Positions 55,791 to 64,000 of a stretch of DNA of 64,000 bases are shown piece by piece (the first letter of the stretch is position 1; each line of letters begins with the position of its first letter). Position numbers and translations under genes: made by a program. The DNA is from Candidatus Zhuqueibacterota bacterium (GTDB taxonomy: Bacteria > Zhuqueibacterota > QNDG01 > JABMRT01): assembly GCA_013202295.1 (NCBI GenBank), contig JABMRT010000088.1, forward strand, positions 1 to 64,000, read 5' to 3'. The notes beneath the pieces are model-generated. The model was not told where the DNA came from. It searched no databases and saw nothing but the letters and a program-made list of their open reading frames with translations.

Positions 55791-57683
55791 TTAAATCCCC
55801 TTCTTATCCAAAATCTTCTCAATCTCATCCATAGTACGATTCATCGCCTGCATCGTCTTGTCAAACGGCTCAGAACCCGTCATGTCCACACCGGCATCCT
55901 TTAAAATATCGATTGGATATTTGGAGCCGCCTGAAGACAAGAAAGTCATCACATGATCCACCGCACCCTTTTCATGGGCCAACACCTTCTCGGCCAGAGC
56001 GGTGGATGCGGTAAAGCTGGTGGCATACTGATATACATAAAAATTATAGTAGAAATGAGGAATGAACGCCCACTCAACCGTCACATGATCTTCGATAAGC
56101 GTCACACCCTGTTCATGACCATAATACCGTTTCAGAATATCGGCATACAATTCAGTCAAATTGTCCCCTGTCAGAGGTTGATCCTTTTCCGCAAGTTCAT
56201 GCATCCGCAGTTCAAACTCAGCGAACTGTGTCTGGCGGAACAGGGTGCCCTTGATCCCGTCGAGATATTCCATAAGAAGAGATAGCCGGACGTCATCATC
56301 CTTGATCTTCTTCATCATATAATCCTGCAGCAGTGCTTCGTTTAATGTAGACGCCACCTCTGCCACGAAAATAGAATAATCTGAGAGCGGATAAGGTTGA
56401 TTCTTGTTGGACAAATAACTGTGCATCGTGTGTCCCAATTCATGCGCAAGCGTGCTCACATCATTATACTGTCCGTTATAATTTAGCAGGATGTAGGGAT
56501 GCTCATCGTAGGCGCTGCCGTTGGAATAAGCGCCGGAACGTTTGCCTGGAGTGGGATACACATCGACCCAGCGATTTTCAAGGCCATTTTTCACAGTCTG
56601 GATATATTTCTTGCCAAGTGGTTTAAACGCCTGAAGTACCATTTCTTTGGCTTCATTATAATCGTATTTCAGATCCACATTTTTCACGGTGGGCGCGTAA
56701 AGATCGGAGTATTTCAGGGTATCGACGCCCAACATGCGTTTCTTGATCTTGAGATAGCGATGAAACGAATCCAGGTTGTCGTTCACGTTTTTTATGAGGG
56801 AGTGATAGACTTCTACCGGGATATTGTTCTGATCCAGTTTCGAGTGCAGCGAAGAGTCATAGCCTCGGACCCGCGCATAAAAAATATCACCCTTAATATT
56901 TGAATACATGGATGCGCCCAGCGTCTGCCGGAACTGATTCATGGTGCCCCAGAACTCTTTGAAAACCAATTCACGATCATCGCGATTGGGTGAAGTGCGG
57001 TGCAATCCATACCCGGATTGATTCAGCGTCACTTTTGAACCATCGGACAATTCGACTTCGGGATAGGGCAATTCCGCGTTCGCGAAAATATTATAAATAC
57101 TGGATGGGCCGCCTGCCATGGCACCGGCCTCGGCAATGATTTTCTCTTCTTCCGCGGATAGCTTATGCGCTTTCCGGCGGAGAATATCATTGAGGTAGAA
57201 TCGATGCACTTCCAGACCTGGTTCCTTCTGGATGAACTTGTCAATCGTCTCTTTATCCAGGTTCACAAGTTCAGGTTCAATAAAGGACGCCTTGCTGTTA
57301 TAATTGGTGCCGAGTTGTTGCAGTTCCTGCTTCATGGACATATTGTCCGCATTGCGAGTGTCCAAATCGGATTTCATACCCGCATAGGAGTAGAGCTTGC
57401 TGAACTCTTTGCCAAGATTGCTGTCAAATTCAAGACAGGCCAGCAAATCATTCGGGGAGGTTGCCAGTTTGCCCTGATACTCGAGAATTTGTTCCATGGA
57501 CGCAACCAATTCATCTTTGGATGCACGCCATGCCGCATCGTCTGGATAAAGATCTTCGAGCTGCCACGTATCCGATTGGGGTACATCGGCTCGTTCGCGA
57601 GCCTGAGCTTGACTATCATTGACACTCATCAGCAGCCCTGTGCATAGAGTCAATGTCAAAATTATACCTGTGATTCTGGTCAT
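55791..57683 (-). CDS. pepF: Secreted M3-family oligoendopeptidase (PepF-like)
   Basis: This 630-residue protein has a signal peptide (LTLTLCTGLLMSVNDSQAQA) and a complete M3 layout with the zinc site VSTLAHELGHTMHSYLS (HELGH) and the downstream Glu region (VAEVASTLNEALLQDYMM). The sequence order and length match oligoendopeptidase F, but most PepF enzymes are cytoplasmic and this one is exported. It would hydrolyse short peptides in the periplasm. It is monocistronic, with a terminator downstream. Confidence 0.93.
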   Translation of the reverse strand: MTRITGIILTLTLCTGLLMSVNDSQAQARERADVPQSDTWQLEDLYPDDAAWRASKDELVASMEQILEYQGKLATSPNDLLACLEFDSNLGKEFSKLYSYAGMKSDLDTRNADNMSMKQELQQLGTNYNSKASFIEPELVNLDKETIDKFIQKEPGLEVHRFYLNDILRRKAHKLSAEEEKIIAEAGAMAGGPSSIYNIFANAELPYPEVELSDGSKVTLNQSGYGLHRTSPNRDDRELVFKEFWGTMNQFRQTLGASMYSNIKGDIFYARVRGYDSSLHSKLDQNNIPVEVYHSLIKNVNDNLDSFHRYLKIKKRMLGVDTLKYSDLYAPTVKNVDLKYDYNEAKEMVLQAFKPLGKKYIQTVKNGLENRWVDVYPTPGKRSGAYSNGSAYDEHPYILLNYNGQYNDVSTLAHELGHTMHSYLSNKNQPYPLSDYSIFVAEVASTLNEALLQDYMMKKIKDDDVRLSLLMEYLDGIKGTLFRQTQFAEFELRMHELAEKDQPLTGDNLTELYADILKRYYGHEQGVTLIEDHVTVEWAFIPHFYYNFYVYQYATSFTASTALAEKVLAHEKGAVDHVMTFLSSGGSKYPIDILKDAGVDMTGSEPFDKTMQAMNRTMDEIEKILDKKGI

Positions 57684-57860
57684 AATCCTTCTCCTTTGAG
57701 TTAATTGTTTTCAATTTAAAATAAGCCTCCTTTAAATTCGGTGCCAGTTTAAATCGATGAACGGTCATTTCATCCGATCAAATTATATTTTAACGCCTCT
57801 AAGTGAAATAAGTTCTAATAATAAAAGGTTTAATTTCATAATTTTGGACAGCTCGCCATA

Positions 57861-60323
57861 TCAGAAAAATCGGTAGCCAAATGAGAAAAACAGATTGGTT
57901 TGTACGTGATCTGTCTCATATGCGCCTTTACTGCCTCGACTCAGGATAATATTCACCGGGCCCAGCAACGAAATCATCTTAAGACCAATACCATATCCCC
58001 AGATTTGACCAACCTCAGGGTAATGGGGGTCATCTATATATTGCAGTCGATATGTCACATTCCCGATCAACCGCAGATAAAAGGATTCTACCAGCTTGTA
58101 ATGATACTCTAAACGAATAAAGGACACACCCTGCATGGCTACCTGATGATAATCTGGACCGATTAAATGTTCAGGATCATCATTATAATAGTGTTTATAA
58201 ACAGGAAGTTTGCTAGATGATTCTCGCCAGTAGTTAAGCATTCTCACTGTGTGTGTGTTATTGAATGTATGATAGAGATCTGCGAAGAAGTGAATCCATT
58301 GATAAGTCACGTCTGTTTGCAACTCATCAAAACTGCCTTCATATTGAAAATGGGCGTACAATCCATCAGTCGGTGTTAAGCGACAGTCCAAATTATCAAA
58401 CGTTGCCGTGGCACGCACCTCTCGCAGTCGCTCCTTCCATGTGGGAAATAGAGTTGCATCGGATATGGCTATTTTAGGCTCAACAAACATATGCTCCTGG
58501 ATTAAAGCGATATCTGCATGAAAACCATTTCCCAGCAGGAGCCCAACACCCGCACCCATTGAAATGGATTTGTCTTTATAACTGGCAACCTGATTTCCAT
58601 CTCCATCATAGATTGAAACCGGTGCATTACGATAACGCGCAGCAGTGAATGGATATACAGGAAGATTTAATGTTTGAGACGGATAATAAAATTTTGTTTT
58701 CAGCTGGAATAATCCCGCCATTTGCATCTCGGCGTCGAATCGAAGTCCTGAAATGAGCAGATCATTTCTTTGAAATGCAATGCTGGCCACCATCTTGTGA
58801 AATGTATCATACCACAATCCCATCCGCAACTTGCGATAGGGCAGCTCTTTTACATAGATCTTTAAAAATACACGATTCTCCCCGATCGGTTCAATATCAT
58901 AGCGAATGGTTTCAAAATATCCAAGACCATAAACCTTCATGATTCGGCGATTTAACACTTCGGTGTCCAGGATATCGCCTGGACTGATCCCAAAACAGTG
59001 GTAAAGAAATTGAAATCCAATTCTTTCATTCCCATCAATGGTGATTCCGTGAATCTGGGGACGGCGACGTTCCTTCACGCGTATTAGCAGTTTGACGTAC
59101 TTATCTGAAATGGGAATCACATCAAATCCTGCAGATTCAAACTGTCCACTTGCCTTCATCTCCACCAGCCTGGTGTGAATTACATCAGGATCACATGGAT
59201 CGCCTGGATGAATGCCCAGCATGTCATACAGATCAGAAAACGGGATGGTTGTATGGCCCGTGATTTGAAGATTGAAAATCTGAGGATGAGTTTCATAATG
59301 CGTCAGTTTTAAGGGATTGCGGATATTTCCCAGATTCAGTGCATGCTTAAGCATAACCAGTTCGGTTTCAGCCTGCCTGGCTGCAACCTCCCCGTCATGG
59401 AGAATTTGAGCGATCTTCTCATCCATAAAATCACCCATGGCCAGTTCTTCCAATTCCGGATGGATTAGAAAATCAACCTGCTGTATATTCTCCTTCCACT
59501 TCTGAATACCAAGCATGTTAATAGATTGATCGAGCACTTTAAGTGCGGAATTTAAGTTTTCTTTCGGACGAAGCCGATTGCCCACATCCACGGCAATGAC
59601 TATATCCGCACCCATAGAGCGCACGACATCAACAGGCAGGTTGTTCATGATGCCGCCATCCACGAGCAGAGAGTCCCCCCATTCCACGGGACTGAAGACG
59701 GACGGAATTGCCATGGTCGAACGCATGGCCCGGGCCAGAGATCCTTGATTTAGGACAACCTCATTTCCGGTTACCAGATCTACAGCCACACAGCGGAATG
59801 GAATGGGTAGGTCATCAAAATACCGTATGTGCTCATAAGGAAAGGTCAGGCTGGAAAACAGCAGGGAGACCTTTTGCCCGAATATCAATCCGCTGGGAGG
59901 AACTGGATGGATCCCCTCCATGCTGAACACAAGCTGGAATCGTTTAGCCATCTTCTTTTCAAAATAAGGCAACTTGTTACGTGGTGGATGATCTCTGAAC
60001 AGATCAATCCAGTCGGTTGACTGAACCAGATTCTCCAGTTCCAATCCATCATACCCAATGGAATAGAGTGCACCCAGAATGCCACCCATGCTGGTCCCCG
60101 CTATATAATCTATCGGGATTTCGAGAGAGTCGAGCATCTTCAGCGTGCCGATATGCGCAAAACCAAGCGCTCCCCCACCTGAAAGAACCAGACCGATCTT
60201 GGGCCGGTCTGAAACATTTGCCTGTGTCGAAGTGAAAAAACAAAGTGTTAATAAAACACCGAGAAAGGTTCTTTTTAACAATATTCCCAATATGCATTTA
60301 TCATTCAATATATATATATCCAA
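57861..60323 (-). CDS. Patatin-like phospholipase fused to POTRA/BamA-type barrel (type Vd-like)
   Basis: This protein of up to 820 residues has a signal peptide (GVLLTLCFFTSTQANV). The patatin domain (about 45-310) has the oxyanion loop SGGGALGFAHIG, the nucleophile elbow GTSMGG and the catalytic Asp in DGGIMNN. POTRA-like domains (about 350-500) and a 16-strand BamA/TamA-like barrel to the final Phe (FSFGYRFF) follow. This order is that of PlpD-type autotransporters, in which the phospholipase is exported by its own barrel. The start is uncertain: a TTG at 60323 is 2 bases after the M16 stop; a later TTG is possible. Coupling with the M16 peptidase gene suggests shared function in the envelope. 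Confidence 0.9.
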   Translation of the reverse strand: MDIYILNDKCILGILLKRTFLGVLLTLCFFTSTQANVSDRPKIGLVLSGGGALGFAHIGTLKMLDSLEIPIDYIAGTSMGGILGALYSIGYDGLELENLVQSTDWIDLFRDHPPRNKLPYFEKKMAKRFQLVFSMEGIHPVPPSGLIFGQKVSLLFSSLTFPYEHIRYFDDLPIPFRCVAVDLVTGNEVVLNQGSLARAMRSTMAIPSVFSPVEWGDSLLVDGGIMNNLPVDVVRSMGADIVIAVDVGNRLRPKENLNSALKVLDQSINMLGIQKWKENIQQVDFLIHPELEELAMGDFMDEKIAQILHDGEVAARQAETELVMLKHALNLGNIRNPLKLTHYETHPQIFNLQITGHTTIPFSDLYDMLGIHPGDPCDPDVIHTRLVEMKASGQFESAGFDVIPISDKYVKLLIRVKERRRPQIHGITIDGNERIGFQFLYHCFGISPGDILDTEVLNRRIMKVYGLGYFETIRYDIEPIGENRVFLKIYVKELPYRKLRMGLWYDTFHKMVASIAFQRNDLLISGLRFDAEMQMAGLFQLKTKFYYPSQTLNLPVYPFTAARYRNAPVSIYDGDGNQVASYKDKSISMGAGVGLLLGNGFHADIALIQEHMFVEPKIAISDATLFPTWKERLREVRATATFDNLDCRLTPTDGLYAHFQYEGSFDELQTDVTYQWIHFFADLYHTFNNTHTVRMLNYWRESSSKLPVYKHYYNDDPEHLIGPDYHQVAMQGVSFIRLEYHYKLVESFYLRLIGNVTYRLQYIDDPHYPEVGQIWGYGIGLKMISLLGPVNIILSRGSKGAYETDHVQTNLFFSFGYRFF

Positions 60324-60325
60324 AT

Positions 60326-63169
60326 TTATTCTGGATTGTGTTCAGGCATTAATACAAATTGCATATACCGATCTTTGTTGAAATACAATTCTAAAGTATT
60401 TCGGACAATTTCAGGTGTCAGCATGTCAACCTGATCAAGAAAACCAAAAAGTCGAAGTGGGTCCTCATTAAAGAACGAGGATTGATACAAATAGTCAAGC
60501 CAGAATCCATTTTCCTTGAGCTGAGTTTCATACTGACGTCTCTGTGTTTCCTGAACCTTTGCCACAGTTAATGAATCTGGGCCGAACTGGACAAGACTGT
60601 CTAATTGGCTGAAAACAGTATTTGTCAACTCCTCCACGCGTTCCGGATTACATCCAAATGAGACAGTGAGGGAATAATCCTCTCGTGGTACGCGGGATAA
60701 TCCGCCTGATACACTCACGCCATAGGTTCCGCTCATATCCTCGCGAATCACCTCCCGAAGCCGGATACGTAACACATCAATCATAGAATCCATTTCATAA
60801 TTACCTGTGCGAGACCACTCAGCAGGACCTGTGAACATTAAACGGACTCGACTTTTAGGTTCAATCCCCTTTCGAATGGTCTTTTCAATCACACCATCCG
60901 GGAATGTAATTCCGATATCCTGCCAGGTTTCCTGACGTTGGATGGAGGGCAATCCGCCAAGGTAGGTCTGAACAAGGGATGCGATGGAATCCGGTTCGAA
61001 ATTGCCCACAAAGAAAAAAGTAAAGTCACTTGCATCCGCAAAGCGATCTTGATAATAGGTCAAGGATTTAGTCAGATCCATCTCATCCAGAAGGGCTTCG
61101 GACCAGGGACGTGATCTGTAATGATATTGCGCAGTCGTCACCTGAATGGTGTCGGAATAAACTGCATTTGGATCAGCGGATCGATTCTCAATGTACCCCT
61201 TGATGCGGCTTTGAAAGGATTTATAAGCCGTGCTATCCACTTTTGGAGCGGTAAAGGAGAGATATATAAGCTGAAACATCGCTTCGATATCTTTCGGAGA
61301 AGCCGAACCGGACACCCGTTCTGTGAGTGCGGAGATTCCCGGCCGGACCCGAACTGCTTTGCCAGCTAATTGTTTTTCAAGTTCAATTTGCGTAAACGGG
61401 CCCAGGCCGCTTTCAAGGACGATGGATGTGGCTGTGATCGCGGGGAGATAAAGACTGTCAGGAATCAGTGAATGCCCGCCTGGACTGAACGAGGAGAACC
61501 GCACTTCATCATTCCTGAAATCCGTGGGTTTCATGATCACCCGCACTCCATTGGAAAGCGTCCACTCGGTAACACCTAAAGTATCAATGGTTTCTGTGTG
61601 AACAATCGTGCCCGGTTCGGGTGGATTCTCAACGAGGGGAATATCAAGTATCTGATCGATATACGGTTCAATCTCTATCGTTTGTACAGCTTCAAATACC
61701 GCCAACAGTTCATCCTCGGTTGGAACCTGTACACCCTCCTTTTCCGGAGCGTCCACAAGGATCACTCGATTGAAGTCTGTAATGGTCTCGGCAGTCAATG
61801 CGTTGATCTCATCCATAGTAATCTCAGGCATGAACCGTTGGGTCATGGCATATTCAAATGCAATTCCAGGCACCGGCTCCTGCACCAGATAATTTCTCGC
61901 ATATTCTGACGCCAGCCGGCTCGACCTCACTTTATCCCGCTCCTCATACGCACGCTGCATGCCGCGAAGTATCTCTTTTTTCTTTCGTGCGAGTTCAGTG
62001 TGAGTAAATCCGAAACGTCGAACACGTTCAGATTCGATCAGCAGTGTTTCCAATCCACGGGGAATCCCGTTCTCTTTCACACTGGCGGACAAGGTATACA
62101 CGCCCTTGGTTCGGACAAACCGGCCGCTTCCGGCCATTCCATAGAGATACGGGGGATCCGCCTTTTTGGTCAGTTCAATCAGCCGGTCGTTCATCATTCC
62201 GTCATACAGATTCTCGACCAGCATGCGACGGTAATCCCCAATTGTAGTCTCAGGTTTGAGCGGTTTTTTGAAATAAATGGAGATGTTATTGTATGTCGCT
62301 TCCGGATCTGTGGCAATGGCAAACCGGGTTTCTTTGTGATCAAGGATCGGATAATCAATTCTTGGTTCGGGATCGACTGGTTTGGGAAGTTTGGAAAAAT
62401 AGATCTGGATCATATCTTCCATGTGCTTGGGATCAAAATCACCCACTGCGATGACAGCCATTAAATCAGGACGATACCAGGTTTCATAATATCGACGGAG
62501 TGATTCATGGCGGAACGTATCAAGTACGGTGCGGTTCCCGATTGGCAGTCTCTCGGCGTACTGAGATCCCTTGAAGAGAATGGGAAACTGTTTGTCTAAC
62601 ATTCGTGCGTCAGCACCTCTGCCCTGACGCCACTCCTCAATAATCACACCGCGTTCCTTCTCCACTTCAAGACTGTCGAACTGGATCGAATGGGCCCAAT
62701 CCGCAAGGATCTGAAATGCTTGTTCCGTTATCTCGAGACTGTCTGCGGGTAATTCGAGAGTGTAAATCGTCTGATCGAATCCGGTCGAGGCATTGATCTC
62801 GGGTCCAAATCGCATACCGATGGATTCTAAAAAGTTGACCAGCGCCTGTTTCTCAAAATGCGCTGTACCATTAAATGCCATATGTTCCGTAAAATGAGCC
62901 AGGCCTTGCTGATCGTCTTCTTCCAGCACTGATCCCGCATTGACGACCAGACGCAATTCTATCCGGTTCTCCGGTCGTTGATTGGGACGGATGTAATATC
63001 GCAGCCCGTTATCGAGCGTACCCACTTTGATTGATGGATCAAACGGGATTGCTTCATCCATCTGCCAGGATTCAATCGGCTTTTGTGTGTCCTGGACGGT
63101 TTGCCGCAATGTGGGCGCACATCCGAAAATGAATAAAGGGATAATTAAAAGCCATCGGATGGATTTCAT
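60326..63169 (-). CDS. M16-family zinc peptidase, lipoprotein (pitrilysin-like)
   Basis: This 947-residue protein has a lipoprotein signal (LLIIPLFIFGCAPTL). The inverted zinc motif HFTEH lies in LAHFTEHMAFNGT and the third ligand Glu in EEWRQGRGAD about 75 residues further. Two M16 halves follow each other: an active N-terminal half and a C-terminal half without the metal site. It is likely to degrade or process peptides in the periplasm. It forms an operon with the patatin-BamA gene, its stop being 2 bases from the next start. Confidence 0.93.
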   Translation of the reverse strand: MKSIRWLLIIPLFIFGCAPTLRQTVQDTQKPIESWQMDEAIPFDPSIKVGTLDNGLRYYIRPNQRPENRIELRLVVNAGSVLEEDDQQGLAHFTEHMAFNGTAHFEKQALVNFLESIGMRFGPEINASTGFDQTIYTLELPADSLEITEQAFQILADWAHSIQFDSLEVEKERGVIIEEWRQGRGADARMLDKQFPILFKGSQYAERLPIGNRTVLDTFRHESLRRYYETWYRPDLMAVIAVGDFDPKHMEDMIQIYFSKLPKPVDPEPRIDYPILDHKETRFAIATDPEATYNNISIYFKKPLKPETTIGDYRRMLVENLYDGMMNDRLIELTKKADPPYLYGMAGSGRFVRTKGVYTLSASVKENGIPRGLETLLIESERVRRFGFTHTELARKKKEILRGMQRAYEERDKVRSSRLASEYARNYLVQEPVPGIAFEYAMTQRFMPEITMDEINALTAETITDFNRVILVDAPEKEGVQVPTEDELLAVFEAVQTIEIEPYIDQILDIPLVENPPEPGTIVHTETIDTLGVTEWTLSNGVRVIMKPTDFRNDEVRFSSFSPGGHSLIPDSLYLPAITATSIVLESGLGPFTQIELEKQLAGKAVRVRPGISALTERVSGSASPKDIEAMFQLIYLSFTAPKVDSTAYKSFQSRIKGYIENRSADPNAVYSDTIQVTTAQYHYRSRPWSEALLDEMDLTKSLTYYQDRFADASDFTFFFVGNFEPDSIASLVQTYLGGLPSIQRQETWQDIGITFPDGVIEKTIRKGIEPKSRVRLMFTGPAEWSRTGNYEMDSMIDVLRIRLREVIREDMSGTYGVSVSGGLSRVPREDYSLTVSFGCNPERVEELTNTVFSQLDSLVQFGPDSLTVAKVQETQRRQYETQLKENGFWLDYLYQSSFFNEDPLRLFGFLDQVDMLTPEIVRNTLELYFNKDRYMQFVLMPEHNPE

Positions 63170-63257
63170 ATCAAAGCTCCGGTTTTATATGTTTGGCATA
63201 TGTGGTCAACAATTTAATCATATCTCTGAAAATAATCGTCGTGATATTTTTTTCTGA

Positions 63258-64000
63258 TCAATAAGTGTGACCATGGACTCTTGAAGTTCTAAAGCCGAAT
63301 ACAGCAATAACTATAAAACAAATCAAAGGCAGTACGAATGAGGCCCGTGTGCTGGACATGGTAATAAGCCCCAGATTGAATGCATCCATATCCATGATGG
63401 AAGCCTGAAGCGGTGGCAGGATGGATCCGCCGCCAATGGCCATGATCAATCCGGCTGCGCCAAGTTTGGCGTCATCACCCAAACCCTTCAAAGCAATTCC
63501 GTAAATAGTTGGGAACATAAGTGACATGCACGCTGATACACCGATGAGAAAATACAAACCGATCATTCCATGGATAAAAATTGTACCGAGAACCAAAGCG
63601 AAACCACCTGACGCCAAACTCAACAATAAACTCCCTGGATTGAAATATTTGAGGAGATATGTGCAAATAAACCGGCTGCCGCAGAAAATCGCCATTGCAA
63701 TAATGTTATATCCTTGTGCGGTTTCTTTTGACATGCCGAGTTCGTTCATGGCATATTGAATGATAAAGGTCCAGCACATGATCTGTGCACCCACGTAAAA
63801 AGTCTGCGCGATAACACCTTCGGTGTATTTCTTATTGCTGAATAGACGCTTCAATGTGGGACCCACATCCAGATGCGTTGTTTCTTCACCCTTGCTCTTC
63901 GGCAGTTTGGAAAAAAGAAAAATAAAAAAGAACAGAAGGACGATCAACCCAATCGCCACATAAGGACCGCGTAAAACACTCAGATCGTGCGCTTGTAACA
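63258..64000 (-). CDS. FucP-like sugar:H+ symporter (5' part outside window)
   Basis: The frame is open to the right edge, where LQAHDLSVLRGPYVAIGL leads into the visible part, so the start is beyond the window. About 247 residues remain, with at least seven hydrophobic segments (GLIVLLFFFIFLFSKLP, FYVGAQIMCWTFIIQYA, SACMSLMFPTIYGIALKGLG, GAAGLIMAIGGGSILPPLQ). These last two motifs match the FucP/GluP subgroup of the major facilitator superfamily. It imports L-fucose, glucose/galactose or similar sugars; the exact substrate is unknown. Confidence 0.9.
   Translation of the reverse strand, partial: LQAHDLSVLRGPYVAIGLIVLLFFFIFLFSKLPKSKGEETTHLDVGPTLKRLFSNKKYTEGVIAQTFYVGAQIMCWTFIIQYAMNELGMSKETAQGYNIIAMAIFCGSRFICTYLLKYFNPGSLLLSLASGGFALVLGTIFIHGMIGLYFLIGVSACMSLMFPTIYGIALKGLGDDAKLGAAGLIMAIGGGSILPPLQASIMDMDAFNLGLITMSSTRASFVLPLICFIVIAVFGFRTSRVHGHTY

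Overview
The window most likely comes from a Gram-negative bacterium of the Fibrobacteres-Chlorobi-Bacteroidetes neighbourhood, such as Neomarinimicrobiota or Calditrichota; this is an inference from gene content. The pointers are five secreted proteins ending in the same FlgD-like / type IX-like sorting domain (NYPNPFNP-type motif), Ser/Thr kinases fused to TPR repeats, outer-membrane barrels, secreted M3/M16/M28 peptidases, and a desulfoferrodoxin that fits an anaerobic or microaerophilic life. No rRNA, tRNA, CRISPR array, phage or intact insertion sequence was seen.

Layout. 1-2152: two tandem secreted paralogues (the first cut by the window edge). 2484-5465 (+): a Na+/solute symporter, a secreted propeller-like protein and a small HAD-like protein, closed by a strong bidirectional terminator. 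5545-13419 (-): a 2015-residue GEVED/PKD exoprotein and a beta-helix exoprotein. 13638-17474 (-): a GAF/AAA+/Fis sigma-54 activator paired with a Ser/Thr kinase-TPR protein. 17590-18559 (-): a ParA ATPase and a small ribbon-helix-helix-like partner, divergent from desulfoferrodoxin and an RlmI-like rRNA methyltransferase (+). 20544-29532: a Gfo/Idh/MocA oxidoreductase, a metallophosphoesterase, an M28 peptidase, a heparinase-like lyase apparently fused to an outer-membrane barrel, and a radical SAM/SPASM protein.

29846-47989 (-) is one large chemosensory block. In transcription order it holds a giant REC-PAS(11)-GAF histidine-kinase-like protein (split by a one-base frameshift, with the phosphoacceptor His replaced), cheW, an outer-membrane porin-like protein, a small PstS-like periplasmic protein, one MCP, cheR, cheA, cheC, cheD, cheB, cheX, two cheY, a PAS histidine kinase and a second cheX. 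There are three candidate CheY-P phosphatases and a complete CheR/CheB/CheD adaptation set but only one receptor, and no flagellar genes are in view.

49089-54925 (-) looks like a short array of integron gene cassettes without a visible integrase. Two homologous ~125-bp attC-like sites carry long imperfect arms that pair perfectly except for two extrahelical bases on one strand, and a third, atypical site separates two cassettes. The cassettes encode a glycoside-hydrolase-like lipoprotein, an amidohydrolase plus a CocE-type hydrolase, and a medium-chain dehydrogenase/reductase. All are oriented as expected, with short leaders after each site. The array is flanked on the right by an array of AT-rich palindromes, a small conserved unknown protein and a REP-like double hairpin.

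55791-64000 (-): a secreted M3 oligopeptidase, a patatin-BamA (type Vd-like) protein coupled to an M16 peptidase, and the 3' part of a FucP-like sugar transporter that runs off the right edge.
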